DNA from: Aselliscus stoliczkanus
Lineage: Eukaryota; Chordata; Mammalia; Chiroptera; Hipposideridae
Length of the DNA stretch: 64,000 nucleotides
NCBI GenBank assembly: GCA_033961575.1
Contig: CM066740.1
Span: 16,653,501-16,717,500, forward strand
Direction of reading: 5' to 3'
This document shows, piece by piece, positions 12,410-24,505 of this stretch. Each line of letters starts with the position of its first letter. Within the stretch, counting starts at the first letter, position 1. The notes under the pieces were generated by a model. It was given only the letters and a program-made list of their open reading frames with translations. It was not told the origin of the DNA and did not search any database. Position numbers and translations under genes: made by a program.

Positions 12410-12516
12410 GGGCCGGCTGAGTGGCGCGGTGGTTAAGCACTGGCTTGGGAAGCCAGAAGCCCCGGTTCAGGTCCCACATGTGAGGGCCAGTGACACTGCC
12501 CTCAAAAACAAAAAAC
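12410..12516 (+). repeat. Short-form bat SINE, copy 1
   Basis: About 95 bases of tRNA-like head end at GACACTGCCCTC, followed directly by an A-rich tail. The 9-base target duplication AAAAGTATA lies at 12401-12409 and 12517-12525. The hairpin CTGGCTTGGGAAGCCAG mimics an anticodon arm and CGGTTCAGGTCCC mimics a B box. Confidence 0.93.
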
Positions 12517-13004
12517 AAAAGTATATTATGTAATAGTTTCCATCCTTATACCGCTTTCTTTTGATCCAAGATCATCAACTGCATCCCGATTTTAGAAGCA
12601 ATACTGATTATGTGTACAACTAATCGCATGGAGGGCCGGAAACTGGTAGTGAGGAAGAAAAATCCACCATCACACGAATAAAAACGTCTCTAGTTTGTGG
12701 TCTGATGGTGAATCAGGGTTGTTTTTTGTTTTGTTTTGTTTTTTAATTACACAAAGAAAACCCAATTTTCATGTATTTCTGTGACAGAGATCATACATTT
12801 ATGTAGTGTGTATTATGTGTGTCTGTTTATATATCCTCAGCATGCCAGGATATTAACATATCTAAGTTGGAATTCCCATATTTACAAAATATGGCCCTAA
12901 ACAATCTATAAAAATATCACCTTAAACTGGAATGTAACTACTGAAGGAGATCGCTTCGGAAACACGGAGGACTTGGAGAGAAGAAGAGTGACAGGGAGGC
13001 TTAC

Positions 13005-13157
13005 CTGGAAGTGAGGCTCTTTGAGGATACCAACCAGTTCTGCCACGTTTTCATCCACAGGTACTAGAGGAGTGATATCTTCAAGAATTTCATTCACTAA
13101 TTCCAAGTTATTGTCGCTGACAGCTTCTAGTTTTGAATCTTCTAGCCTCTCATGAGC
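13005..13157 (-). CDS. PALS2: PALS2 coding exon 2 (second L27 region)
   Basis: The 153-base exon codes 51 residues, starting AHERLEDSKLEAVSDNN and ending ILKEPHFQ. The acceptor is TTTTCAG ending at 13158 and the donor is GTAAGC starting at 13004. Phase is 0 on both sides, so skipping it would keep the frame but remove much of the second L27 domain. The acidic, leucine-rich helix pattern (residues 40-90) is typical of L27. The segment reads LVPVDENVAEL; my recollection of the human protein has an INVDENV version here, so one or two substitutions are likely lineage-specific. Confidence 0.93.
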
Positions 13158-13407
13158 CTGAAAAGGCAACAGTATGTTCAAGTAAGAACACATTATTTTG
13201 CTTCAGACTGTGGTTTTCTTTCTGATTTGTTTCTTTTTCATAAAGTTTACTTGGAGGCTTGACTCACTGAAGCCAAATTGAATACTTCAATCAGAGGCAA
13301 TATTACAGATTTTTTTTTAGTTACTGTTATTTTGCAGCATTAATACATCTTGGCCCCTCTTCCTATCCTAAAAGTCATGGAAAACTCATTTTTAAAACTA
13401 AAGCATA

Positions 13408-13537
13408 GGCTGGCCGAGTGGCGGGGTAGTTAAGTGCTGGCGTGGGAAGCCAGCAGCCCCAGTTCGGTCCCACATATGAAGGCCAGTGACACTGCCCTCA
13501 AAAAACAAACAAACAAAGAAACAAAAAAACAAAAACA
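13408..13537 (+). repeat. Short-form bat SINE, copy 2
   Basis: It has the same head as the copy at 12410, ends at ACACTGCCCTC and then has a 45-base AAAC/AAAG-type tail. A perfect 14-base target duplication AAAACTAAAGCATA lies at 13394-13407 and 13538-13551. It inserted about 250 bases 5' (in gene sense) of PALS2 coding exon 2. Confidence 0.94.
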
Positions 13538-14801
13538 AAACTAAAGCATAAAAAAACTAAATAAGCAAGATGACAATTTAAAAAACATGTTTCCTACCCA
13601 ACAGAACTTCCTAATGACTTTCTAGTCTAGGCTTTATTTAAGTAAATCCAATAAAAAAAGAATAGGAACATAATCATTATATAGGTTATCATTCAAAAAA
13701 ATAATAAAAATCATTTTGGGAACCCCTGAATCCTAATGCTACCATTTTCCAGTTTTGAAAAAAGTCAGTTCAGAAAAGGCGGCTCTTGAACTGGACCATG
13801 AAGGATCACAGAATTTTATGTATCTGTATCTTAAGATGTTTTTTTTTTTTAAATCTCACAATCTTTTCCACAGAAAAATAGACCATGAATCACACTGTCA
13901 CAGGAAATAAATAGTCCTAATTATCCTTTAATAGTGGGAGTAAAGCAGAGTTTTAATTTCAAACTGAGAATGAACACTACTCAGTCTTCATCTTTTAGTG
14001 TTCTTTGTTTTTCTGGTAAATGGCTGCTGTCTGATTTTGAAGACAGGCAAAGCATAATTATTAAAATTTAGTTTATAAATGAAATTGTATAAAATGACAA
14101 GTCTTATACCAAATATTTTAAGATTCATTTCTGCATGTGATGAAGAAAAACCCAAATTTCAAGTGGCAACAGTATCAATTAAATTTTATTTGATACCTAT
14201 AATACTTTAGATGTTATTTCTACAATAAAGAGTGACTCCTTCAGAGTCTAAATACACATTCTAATATTTAAAATGCAATTTTTTTCATTTAAATGTATTT
14301 TTTTCAGGTGATTCACAAAGTGAAATAAGTTTTTAAGTGGAAGGGGACTATATATTAAGCAACACTTTCATAAAACACCTCAGAAGAAGAAAGTTTAAGT
14401 CATATGAAATAAATTGATAAAAAAGAAATTATAACTGCTATTGAACAAAGAAAAATGTCAAAAGACCAAATGTAATTTAAACAGAGGGAAAAGTTTCTAT
14501 TAGACTTAGATAAGAAAAAAATGAAGACGAGAAAAATGCCACAAAGAATGAGAATTAAGTAAATGTGTAATTTTCTGAAAGCCTGATAAGGACAAGCTAA
14601 TGAGGACACTTAATATATATCATGGAATGAATATCAACATTGTAAAAATAAAATAAAATAATGTACATAATTAGTTAACTCTTACAAAACAAGCTAGAAT
14701 TACTATTCTAATACAGATATTTGCTTTAATAAATATCTAATCGAGCAACATTAACCTTGCAATGCTCTAACACTCTTATAATGGTATAAGAAAGCTTTAG
14801 A

Positions 14802-15236
14802 GGGCCGGCCGAGTGGCACATTGGTTAAGCTCTGGTTTTGGGATGCCAGCGGCCCCGGTTCGGATCTCACATGAGGGCCAGTGACACTGCCCTCTACAGC
14901 TAACAACAGCTCCACCTGGAGCTGGGCTGTGCGAGCCCCGGTGATGGTGTGGGCTGCAGCCCCTGCTGCAGTGGGCTGCCATAGGCTACAGTGAGTGGCC
15001 CGCAGCCAGCGTGAGCGGCTGACAGCCAAGAGTGAGCTGCCAATAGCCGCGGTGAGTGACATCCAGAGGCCAGCGACCCATCTGCCTCATCCGGGAAGAG
15101 CGCAATGACGATACCAACAGTGAAGCAACATCCTCCGCAATTAACTGAAGAACAAAAAGACAGCAACTTGTCTGTTCCCCTTCCCCGATTCCCCAATGCT
15201 GTTCCCCTCCGCCAATTCCCCAATAAAAAAAAAAGA
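14802..15236 (+). repeat. Long-form bat SINE, copy 2
   Basis: A tRNA-like head (GGGCCGGCCGAGTGGCACAT) is followed by a GC-rich body (CAGCCCCTGCTGCAGTGGGC) and a tail region TGTTCCCCTTCCCCGATTCC ending in CCCCAATAAAAA. The 14-base target duplication AAGAAAGCTTTAGA is at 14788-14801 and 15237-15250. Confidence 0.94.
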
Positions 15237-15339
15237 AAGAAAGCTTTAGAAAAAAATCTTAACATTTACTGAGAGCTTTTTTGTGTGTGTCAGAAACTAC
15301 ATTTTCAATATAGTCAGTGTGTGTGTATTCAGCCAAGGG

Positions 15340-15480
15340 TGGTATGTTACTGTCACCCTCCCCTCATAAACAAAGACACATGAGGCAAAACGAGATAAAG
15401 CTATTTGCTTGAGTTGACAGTACTGGTAAGTGGCAGAGTCAGGTGGTCTAGTATCAAGGCTTGAGCTCTTAACCTACTAA
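15340..15480 (-). repeat. MIR SINE fragment
   Basis: The stretch ACATGAGGCAAAACGAGATA followed by GTAAGTGGCAGAGTCAGG is the complement of the MIR 5' half. It is old and partial. Confidence 0.6.
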
Positions 15481-18400
15481 AGCTTATTTGACTTTATCAT
15501 TATACAGAAAGCCATGCTAACATCACCTTGCAGTTCATTATTCAATCTAATACGGGATGCCTTAGTTTCACTTATTTACATACGTGAGAGACGCTCACGC
15601 TGACTGCTAGTGGAGCTGTTGCTTCAGCTCTTCCAGTCCAGATGTGTTAATTCTTCTCCACCACATCTGCTCCCATGGTTATTTTATACTCCTACGGTTC
15701 AGAATACCACCCACTCCTTCAACTTTCACCCTTCTGCTTAACGTAAGAGCTATCTCTTTCTCCAGAAAACAGATAATGACTGGCTTACAATTTTCAGGTA
15801 TTATGTCAATATATTTTCTATAATATATAATGTTACACGGTCAGCAAATAGTAATAATACTTTAGACAATGGTAGATATTGGTTCAATTCAAGACTTTGA
15901 GATAAAAAGGGACAGAATGGTCAATGACTCAAAAACTCTAAAATAGCTCCCTTTCTTTTTCTATGTTCACCTACCTTATTGAGCCCAACTGGGTAAGGGC
16001 AGGTGGGAATGTGGAAAGACTACTGGCAAGAGAGAACAAAGAAGTCAAGTAAGAGGTAGAATTATAAAAGAATATGCCTGAAGGTTTTTTCACATCAACT
16101 GCACAGACTGGTTCTATGGTAGGAAAGGATTTCACTGTCCAATATAGAAATTCTCAGAGGAAGATAAAGTTTTTTACTGAACCTGCAGCTAGAATTATAT
16201 TAACATGGAAAACCAATTTCTGAAATATAGTTGGGTTCAATTGAGGTCAATTTTGCTTTTTCCAAGAAAGCAAATGCAGATCCATATTTGTTAATGTGTA
16301 ACTTTCCAAGCTCCAAGTCATTGTGAAAGAAATTTAAAGTCAGAATTTATCTAGTAGCTTTCAAGAGACAAGTGCCAACTTGAATTTAACTAATCAAACC
16401 AAAGACAAGGGAAACACTGAAAATGGACCAGAGTGACAGACGAATCATATGCTATTTGAATAAATGAATCTTGTTTCCTTTAAGAAAAAGCATTAATGGA
16501 AATCTTTCAAACCCAATAAAAATATATGTCACCTGCCACAGGTAGTTGGAAGAACATGCCATGACTGGCTTAGCAGGACACCTGGAACTGACATAGACAT
16601 GGCCAAGCCTCCTTGTATGCCCAGTTCTGAGACTCCTATTCACTATTGTACCTTTGAAAAACAAACTGCAAAGGAGAAAAAGTTCTTTTACACCTTCTGG
16701 ATACTTCACCCAAGAACAGTCCAATCATGCTTGCAAACAAAAAAAAATTCTTTTAGCAAACATTGTGGGCTATATCTAAAGTGACAAATACTATTATCTA
16801 GTAATGATAATGCTATTATTATTATGTGTAATAACCTTGCATTTCTCCCTTAAAAGGACCAAAATATTAAGAACTCTGTTTTTATCTTCTTAGAACATGA
16901 CTAAGTACATAGCAGTTGCTTGTTAAATATTTCTTAATAAAGCTAAGTAAATGGGAAATAAGTTTAACTGTGGTCAAGAGTCATCCTCTTCTTTTATTCT
17001 ACAGACTTTAGAATAAGAAAGATGAAGAGCGGTCCACAAATAGTCAAAAATAAACAAGAATTTGAGCAGGAAGCAGAAATGAGACAGAGGGGATGGAGAG
17101 CTCAACTTTTACTTTGCTTTTGATTACATTATATCAAAAGGATGGCATTTGTTCTGAACAAAAAAATGATGAAATAAATATAAGTAGATCAGAATTGAAT
17201 TCTCTAATGAGTAAAGAACTTGTCAGAAATCATCCAGTCAACCCAAAGGAGTTCAAATTCTCAGATTAGATAAATTATATCTCAAGATACTCAGGGAAGC
17301 TTCTAAATGACACTGCTGAACCACTCTTAGAGATGCATGTAGAATTAGGAGAACCACACAGATGTCAAAAAACTAGAAATGGAAATCTGTTACATTTTAA
17401 AAAGGAGAATCTTTTTTAAAATCTTCACTTTAATATTACTCAGAGAAAATAATAAAAGAATCTATTTATAATCTCTGAGTGGGAAAGACCTTTCTAAAGA
17501 TGATTCAAAATCTGGAAGCTATAAATTAAGCAAACAAACAAACAAAAGCCCCCAATAAAATTAGCTACATGAACATTTAAAATCTCTTGTCAAAAATCAG
17601 CTAAGTCAAAATACAAATGACAAACTAGGGTAAAAATACTTACAAGTCATATTACATACGAAAGACTGATTTCAAACCAATAAGAATAAGATCAATAATA
17701 CATTAAGAGAAATGGGCAAAGAATATGAACAGAAAATTCACAGAAAGGGAAATTCAAATACTCCTTAATCTTGTGAAAAGATACACAGCCCCATTCACGA
17801 TGAAAGAAGTACAAATTAAGACTATAATAAAATACTCTTTTTTTTCCTTTCCAGATTGGAAAAAAAAAAAAAAAAAAGATAACATACCATACTGGTGAGA
17901 ACATGGTGGATGGAAGACACGCACTCTCACAGATATTTTTCTGGTGGGAATACCCTAGTGAGCAATTTGACTATATCTACCAAAATTATAGTGATTCTTC
18001 TAAGATTTATCCTAAAGAGATATATATACACATGTGCAAAATAACATGTAGCAAGACTACACATTACAGCATGGTTTGTAAGAGAAAAAGCTATCTCAGT
18101 ATCTATCAGAAAGTTAACTAAAAACTTTCTGGTATATGCACATACAATGAAATATGATACCATTTTTACAAAGAATGAAGGTGCTCTATAGGTACTGATA
18201 CAGAATCATACGCCAAAAAAAAAAAAAAATCAGATAAACCCACAGCTACTATTATATTTAGTAGAGAATAAATACTATTTATTTAATAGATGCTTTCCCC
18301 CTCTCACCATTCTATTCAACATTTATATTGGAGGTTCTAGTCAGCACAATTAGTCAAGAAAAAGAAATAAAAGGTATCTAGATTGGAAAGAAAGAGGTAA

Positions 18401-19404
18401 AACTATCTTTATTCATAGATTTGTATTTAGAAAATTCTAAGAAATCCACTAAAGAACATTAGAACCAATAAACATGTTCAGCAAAGCTGCAGGATACAAG
18501 ATCAATGACAAATGTCAACTGTACTTCTATACACTAGCAATGAACATGAAAATCAAATTAAGAAAATAATTCTATTCGTGATAGCATTGAAAAGAATACT
18601 TAAGAGTACACATAATAAAAGAAGTGTAAAACTTATAGTCTGAAAACTACAAAATATTGAAAAAAATTAAAGATTTAAATAAATGGAAAATCATTTCATG
18701 TTCATGGATCTGAAGAGTTAACATTGTTAAGATGGCAACAGTCCCCAGAATTATCTACAGATTTGATACAATGCCCATTGGAATCCCAGCAGAGTTCCTT
18801 GTAGAAACTGACAAGCTGATTCTAAAAATTCACATGGAATCACAATGGACCCAGAATAGTCAAAACAATCCTGAAAAAGAACAAAATAGGATAACTGACA
18901 CCTCCTGATTGCAAAACTTAACTATAAAACTACAATAACCAAAACAGTATGGTACTGGCATGAAGACAGGTGTACATGTTAATGGAATAGAATCCAGAAA
19001 TAAATCCTCACATATAGAGCCAAACAATTTTTGACAAGGTGCCAAGACCATTGAATGGGGAAAGGATGGTTTTCTTTTTAACAAAGGTGCTGGGAAAACT
19101 GGATATCCACACGCAAGACAATGAAGTAGGACCCTTATCTAATACTGTATAATAAAAATTTACTCAGAATGGGTCACAGACTGAAATAAAGACCTAAAAC
19201 TATAAAGCTCAGACGAAAGCATACGGTGAAGCTTTCCAGCATGGAGTTGGCAGGTTTCCAGGATATGATACCACAGATACAGGCAACAGCAATAAAAAAT
19301 AGGTAAATTGAGCTTCATGAAAATTTAAAAACTTTGTGCACCAAAAGACAATATCAAGAGTAAAAAGGCAACCACCAGAACAGGAGAAATATTTGTAAAT
19401 TATA

Positions 19405-19968
19405 CAAGGTCAGATAATTAAGTTCGCTAATTTATTGCAAAGATGTTGCTAACCTTTTTGGGTATCAGAGGGTTTAGGCATTATGAATTTGTACCAAATG
19501 AACAGTTAACCAAGTTTACTATTTGGAAGTGCTGAAAAAGCTTTGTGAAAAAGTTAGATGGCCTGAACTTTTCGTCAACAATTCATGACTCTTACATCAT
19601 GACAATGCACCAGCTCACATGGCACTGTCTGTGAGGGAGTTTATAGCCAGTAAACAAATAACTGTATTGAAACACCCTCCCTACTCACCTGATCTGGCCC
19701 CCAATGACTTCTTTTTTTACCCAAAGATAAACAAAATACTGAAAGGAAGACATTTTGATGATATTCAGGTCATCAAGGGTAATACAACAGCTCTGATGGC
19801 CATTCCAGAAAAAGAGTTCCAAAATTGCTTTGAAGGGTGGACTAGGTGCTGACGTCAGTGCATAGCTTCCCAAGAAGAGTACTTCGAAGGTGACCATAGT
19901 GATATTTAGCAATGAGATATGTAGCACTTTTTCTAGGATGAGTTTACAAACTTAATTGTCAGACCTCA
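19405..19968 (+). mobile_element. Internally deleted mariner element
   Basis: The ends are imperfect inverted repeats: CAAGGTCAGATAATTAAGTT on the left, and the complement of TGAGGTCTGACAATTAAGTT on the right, with TA on both sides (19403-19404 and 19969-19970). The length of about 564 bases is under half of a typical 1.3-kb mariner. Only the C-terminal part of the transposase remains. The element sits inside L1 ORF2 and is therefore younger than that L1. Confidence 0.9.
19560..19852 (+). pseudogene. Mariner transposase C-terminal remnant
   Basis: Reading from about 19560 gives PELFVNNS, a stop, then HHDNAPAHMALSVREF and, after 19619, an open stretch of 77 codons. It contains the mariner signatures HDNAPAH and YSPDLAPNDFF. 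The two acidic residues are separated by 34 others, the D34D spacing that defines the mariner family. The N-terminal DNA-binding part and the first catalytic Asp are deleted, so it cannot be active. The end (FQNCFEGWTRC, then a stop) is the usual mariner C-terminal motif truncated by a stop. Confidence 0.88.
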
Positions 19969-20339
19969 TATATCTGATAAGGAGTAATATCCAGAATACA
20001 CAGAGAACTTCTAACATTAAACAACAAAAACCCTGATTCAAAATGGGCAAAGGCCTTGAACAGACATTCCTCCAAAGATATACAAATGGCCAATAAGCAC
20101 ATGAAAAAGTATCAATGAGCCAGGAGATATGTCAATAGAAACTTCCCATACTAAAAATCAAAGAGAAAAAGGAATGAAACACGGAACAGAATAGCTAAGG
20201 AAAAAGGGATAATTACAAAGATGTAAACGTACTACAATGCGAATATCACAAGAATGAGAACGGAACAAAAGAAATATTTGTGATACATATGTTATAATTA
20301 ATGAACTAATATTGATACACTATTATTAAGTCTATAATT

Positions 20340-21640
20340 TACACTAGGGCCCACTCTTTTGAGTTACACAGTTCCACGGATTCTGACAAATGCAAAATGA
20401 TATTTATCCAACTTTACCATATCATACAGAAGTTTCACTGCCCTAAAAATGCCCTGTGCTCTCCCTATTCATCCATCCTTTGACCTCTCCCAAATCTTAA
20501 CAACTTTTTTTCTGGTACTCTCATAGTTTTTGTTGTTCTAGAATGCCATATAGTTGGAATCATATCATATGTAGCTTTTTAGACTGGTTTCTTTTGCTTA
20601 GCAACAAGCATTTAAAGTTCCTCCATGTCTTTTCCTGGCTTGATAGCTCATTGATTTTTTATCACTGAGTAATATTCCATTGTCTGGATGTCCATACTTT
20701 GTTTATCCACACATCAACTGAAGGGCATCTCGGTCATTTCTAAGTTTTGACAATCATGAATAAAGCTGTCATAAACATTTATGTGTAGGATTCTGCGTGG
20801 ACATAAGAGTAAATTATCAACTCAGGCAAATACCAAGGAGAGCAACTGGAGGATTGTATGGTAGTAACACTACGCTTAGCTTTGTAAGAAAATGCCAGAC
20901 TGTATTCCAAAGGAGTTGACCATTTTTCATTGCTACCGGCAACAAATGAGCAATTTCTTTTAGGATATATGTTTTGCAAATATTTTCTCCCAGGCTATAA
21001 CTTGCCTTTTCATTTTTCATAATGGTGTCCTTTGAAGGGGAAAAGTTTTTAATTCTGATAAAATTCTAGTCAGATTTTTCATTAAATTTCATGCTTTTTA
21101 TATCCTACTTAAGAGATTTTTCTCTAACCCAGAGTCAGAGTTTTTCTTTATGTGTTCTTTTAGAAGTTTCATAGTCTTACCTCTTCTAATTTAGATCTAT
21201 GATCTATTTTAGGCTAATTTTTGCATACAGTATGAGGAAAATGTTTTTCCATATAAATATTCAATTATTCCAGCAACACTTTTTGAAAAGACAAGCATTT
21301 CTTCATTTAATTACCACAGCACTATTAACAAAAATCATTTGGCCATATATGTGTTGGTCTCTTTCTGGACTCTACTCCATGCCATTGCTCTATCTGTTAA
21401 TACTACATTATCTTCGTTAGTAGGGGTCATCACAATCATTGAAATCAGGTTGTGGAAGACATCAAATTTCGTTCTTTTTCAAAATTGTGTAGGCTAGTCT
21501 AGGCCCTTTGTAAATTTCAATACCATCTTGTCAGCTCAAAATTTTGACATGGCTTATACTGAATCTACAGTTCAGTTTGCAGAGAATAAACATATTAAGA
21601 GTACTGAGCCTTGAGCCTTCCAATCCCTTAATTTATGTAT
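20340..21640 (-). repeat. Antisense L1 (3' end and ORF2)
   Basis: The plus strand is the complement of L1: AGTAATATTCCATTGTCTGG and AAGTTTTGACAATCATGAAT near 20670-20760, then ORF2 complement (GCCATTGCTCTATCTGTTAA) to about 21610. It ends just before the Tigger1 terminus. Confidence 0.82.
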
Positions 21641-22335
21641 GCACAGGCATACCTTATTTTATTGTGTTTTGCTTTATGCACTTCACAGATATATTTTTTA
21701 CAAATTGAAGGGTTGTGGCAACCCTGTGTCAAGCAAGTCCAATGGTACCATTTTTCCAACAGCATTTGCTCACTTTGTGTTCTGTGTCACATTTTGGTAA
21801 TTCTCAAAATATTTCAAACTTCTTCATCATTATTAAAGTTGTTATGGTGATCTCTAAGCAGTTATCTTTGATGTTACTACTGTAATTGTTTTGGGGCAAC
21901 ATGAACCACACCAGGAATCATAAGATGGTGAACTTAATTGATAAATGTGTGTGTTCTGACCGCTCCACCAACCAGCAGTTCCCCCATCTCTCTCCTTCTC
22001 CTTGGGCCTCCCTACTCCCTGAGACACAATAATTTTGAAATTAGGCTAATTAATAATTATACAATGTCTTCTAAGTGTTCAAGTGAAAGGAAGAGTCACA
22101 CTTCTCATACTTTAAATCAAAAGCTAGAAATAATTTAGCTTAGTGAGAAAGGCACTAAAGCTTAGAACAAGATAGGCTGGAAGTTAGGCCTGTTATGCCA
22201 AACAGTTAGCCAAGGTGATTAAGTTGAAGGCAATGCTTATACACCATTCTAAAAATCCCAGGGACCTTTAGAGTTAAGCTAGACTTACTGGGCCTGTGCT
22301 CTACAAGTGGAACAACAAAGCCTGGGTGACAGAAC

Positions 22336-22700
22336 ATGTTTACAACATGGTTTACCGACTGTTTTAAGCCCACTGTTGAGATTTGCTCAGTAAAAAACAT
22401 TCCTTTTAAATTATTACTGCTCATTGACAATGCACGTGGTCACCCAAGAGCTCTGACAGAGATGTACGATGAGATTAATGTTGTTTTCATGCCTGCCAAC
22501 ACCATATCTATTCTGCAGCCTGTGGATCAAAGAGTAATTCTGACTTGCAAGTGTTATTATTTAAGAAATATATTTCATAAGGCTATAGCTACCATGGATA
22601 GTGATTCCTCTAATGGATCCGGGCAAAGTAAATTGAAAACCTTCTGGAAGAGATCATCATTCTGGATGCCATTAATAATACTTGTGATTCATGTTGTCTC
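22336..22700 (+). pseudogene. Tigger1 transposase DDE-domain remnant
   Basis: The open frame carries [25 protein letters not shown] (an Asp of the triad) and [14 protein letters not shown] (the conserved QPxDQ motif of Tigger/CENP-B-type transposases). This domain would bind and cut transposon ends. Upstream frames are broken and downstream the frame runs into L1-derived sequence at 22695. Confidence 0.88.
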
Positions 22701-22798
22701 AAATGGCACTATTTCATCTTTCCTTATAGCAGAATAGGATCTTGAGATGACGTAAGTCAGACAGAAAAAGTTGAGAACCATATGATTTCACTGATATG
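22695..22798. repeat. L1-derived piece inside Tigger1, probably 5'-inverted
   Basis: Tigger1 reads GTGATTCATG up to 22694 and resumes GGAAGAGGTCAAAATATC at 22799 with no loss. Between them, about 40 bases look like antisense L1 (AAATGGCACTATTTCATCTT), followed by about 60 bases of sense L1 (ACGTAAGTCAGACAGAAAAA, ATGATTTCACTGATATG). That order is what twin priming produces. Confidence 0.55.
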
Positions 22799-22944
22799 AG
22801 GGAAGAGGTCAAAATATCAACATTAAGCGTAGTTTGAAAGAACTGGATTCCAATTCTCATGGATGACTTTGAGGGGTTCAAGACTTCTGTGGAGGAAGTA
22901 ACTGCAGACATGGTGGAAATATCAAGAGAACTAGAATTAGAAGT

Positions 22945-23089
22945 GGGGGTGATAGAAGGAGAACTGACTCTGGGTGGTGAACACACAATCTGTTATATAA
23001 ATGATGTTTTACAGAATTGTACACCTGAAACCTATGTAACTTTACTAACAATTGTCACCCAATAAACTTTAATTAAAAAAAAAGATGTG
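22945..23089 (+). repeat. L1 3' end inside Tigger1
   Basis: After the Tigger1 text GAATTAGAAGTGG the sequence changes to GGTGATAGAAGGAGAACTGA and runs to ATTGTCACCCAATAAACTTT plus an A tail near 23075-23083: a short L1 3' end with poly-A. Confidence 0.75.
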
Positions 23090-23200
23090 GGGCCAGCCAA
23101 GAGGTGCGGTGGTTAAGCACTAGCTTGGGAAGCCAGCGGCCCCGGTTCGGGTCCCACATGTGAGGGCCAGTGACACTGCCCTCAAAAAAAAAAAAAAAAA
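23090..23200 (+). repeat. Short-form bat SINE, copy 3
   Basis: The head (GGGGCCAGCCAAGAGGTGCG) ends at CACTGCCCTC and a run of 17 A. The flanking duplication is A-rich plus GATGTG (ends at 23089 and 23206). It landed in the A tail of the L1 3' end at 22945. Confidence 0.9.
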
Positions 23201-23684
23201 GATGTGACTGAATTGCTGTAATCTCATGATAAACTTTAATGAATGAAGAATTGCTTTTTAAGGATGGACAAAGTGGTTTCTTGAGATGGAATCTACTCCT
23301 GGTGAAGATGCTGTGAAGGTTGTTGAAACGACAAAGGATTTAGAATATTATATAAGCTTAGTTCATAAGGCAGCAGCAGGGTTTGAGGACTCACTCCAAT
23401 TTTGAAAGAAGTTCTGTGGGGAAAATGCTATCAAATAGCATCGCATGCTACAGAGAAATTGTTCATGAAGGGAAGAGTCAATCGAAGTAGCAAACTTCAC
23501 TGTTGTCTTATTTTAAGAAATTGCCACAATCACCCCAACTTTCAGCAGCCACCACCTTGATCGGTTAGCAGCCATCAACATGGGGGCAAGACCCTCCACC
23601 AGCAAAAAGATTTTAACTTGCAGAAGGCTCATATGATGGTTAGCAATTTTTAGCAAGAAAGGATATTTAAATTCAGGTAAGATC

Positions 23685-23794
23685 ATTTTTTTTTTTTTTT
23701 TTGAGGGCAGTGTCACTGGCCCTCATATGTGAGACTGAACCGGGGCTGCTGGCTTCCCAAGCCAGCGCTTAACCACCGCGCCGCTCGGCCGGCC
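23685..23794 (-). repeat. Short-form bat SINE, copy 4
   Basis: T17 followed by GAGGGCAGTGTCACTGGCCC and ending CGCTCGGCCGGCC is the short form in reverse. It lies in the 3' part of Tigger1. The target duplication is imperfect (AGGTAAGATCATTTT against AGGTTCAATTTTTTT). Confidence 0.88.
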
Positions 23795-24384
23795 TAGGTT
23801 CAATTTTTTTAAAAGATATAATGCTACTGCACACTTAACAGGCTATAGTATGGTATGAACATAATTTTTCTATGCATCGGGAAACCAAAATGTTTGCATG
23901 AGTCATTCTATTGCAATGTCACTGTGCTGTAGTGCCTTGTACCCAAATCTGCAGTTTCTCCTAGGTGTGCCTGTATCATATATTTTGAAGACCTCTGTAA
24001 ATCATAAGCATATTTTAGGATGCTTTACATAATATTACCTAGTTTCTAAATCTACAGATCAAAAGTTATAAATTAAATGACTATGGGGACAGAGGTGTCA
24101 TAGATACACTGACAATAAAAACTGACAACTAACAACATGATATCAAGGAAAGAGTCAAAAACTATTTTTCAGTAAGAGCTCAGGGTGAGCCATTTAATAT
24201 AGGCTTAACCAGCCTCTATGAATTTCAACAGACCCTGATACTATTACTTTTTCTCAACACAATACAATGAACAATATTTATGACAAAAAGCTTGAATCTG
24301 AAAGGAAATCATATTCTAGATATTATAATTAAAGGAAAAGACTATGTAATAAACTTTGGGTACAGTGAAATAAAAAATTACGAA

Positions 24385-24505
24385 AATATTGGGGGGAAGT
24401 ACTAGACTTATTGGGGGATCACTTAATAAGTTATATAAATGTCTAACCATGGTATTCACCTAAAATTAATAGAATATTGAATGTCAACTGTAACTGAAAG
24501 TTTTT
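24385..24505 (+). repeat. L1 3' end fragment
   Basis: GGGGGAAGTACTAGACTTAT to GAATGTCAACTGTAACTGAA parallels the L1 3' UTR at 6500-6600 closely. It is short and lacks a clear tail. Confidence 0.65.

Larger units (their letters stand above)
9265..13004 (-). other. PALS2 intron between coding exons 2 and 3
   Basis: This 3.7-kb intron contains L1-like DNA (10990-11480), an L2 fragment (11610-11960) and a short SINE (12410-12516). The interval 9265-10980 and 12530-13004 show nothing recognisable beyond short CA/ATC runs near 9852-9873. Confidence 0.85.
17440..20330 (+). repeat. L1 ORF2 fragments split by a mariner
   Basis: Bases 17440-18230 resemble the 3' part of L1 ORF2; 18290-19400 restart in the reverse-transcriptase and following region (for example CATTCTATTCAACATTTATA, then ACACTAGCAATGAACATGAA), so at least two L1 copies are joined. 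The second copy reads through from 19400 to 19971 once the mariner at 19405-19968 is removed (ATCTGATAAGGAGTAATATC continues ORF2). All frames are broken. Confidence 0.8.
21644..23973 (+). mobile_element. Tigger1-type (pogo superfamily) DNA transposon with nested inserts
   Basis: The left end begins CAGGCATACCTTATTTTATT, a Tigger1 terminus; the right end CTAGGTGTGCCTG at 23961-23973 is its inverted counterpart, followed by TA. Transposase remnants are recognisable on the plus strand: TSSKCSSERKSHTSHTL near 22060 (start of the DNA-binding part), and [14 protein letters not shown] followed by [14 protein letters not shown] near 22410-22530 (the DDE catalytic core). Multiple stops and frameshifts show that it is dead. 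It is interrupted by L1-derived pieces at 22695-22798 and 22945-23085, and by SINEs at 23090 and 23685. Confidence 0.92.
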
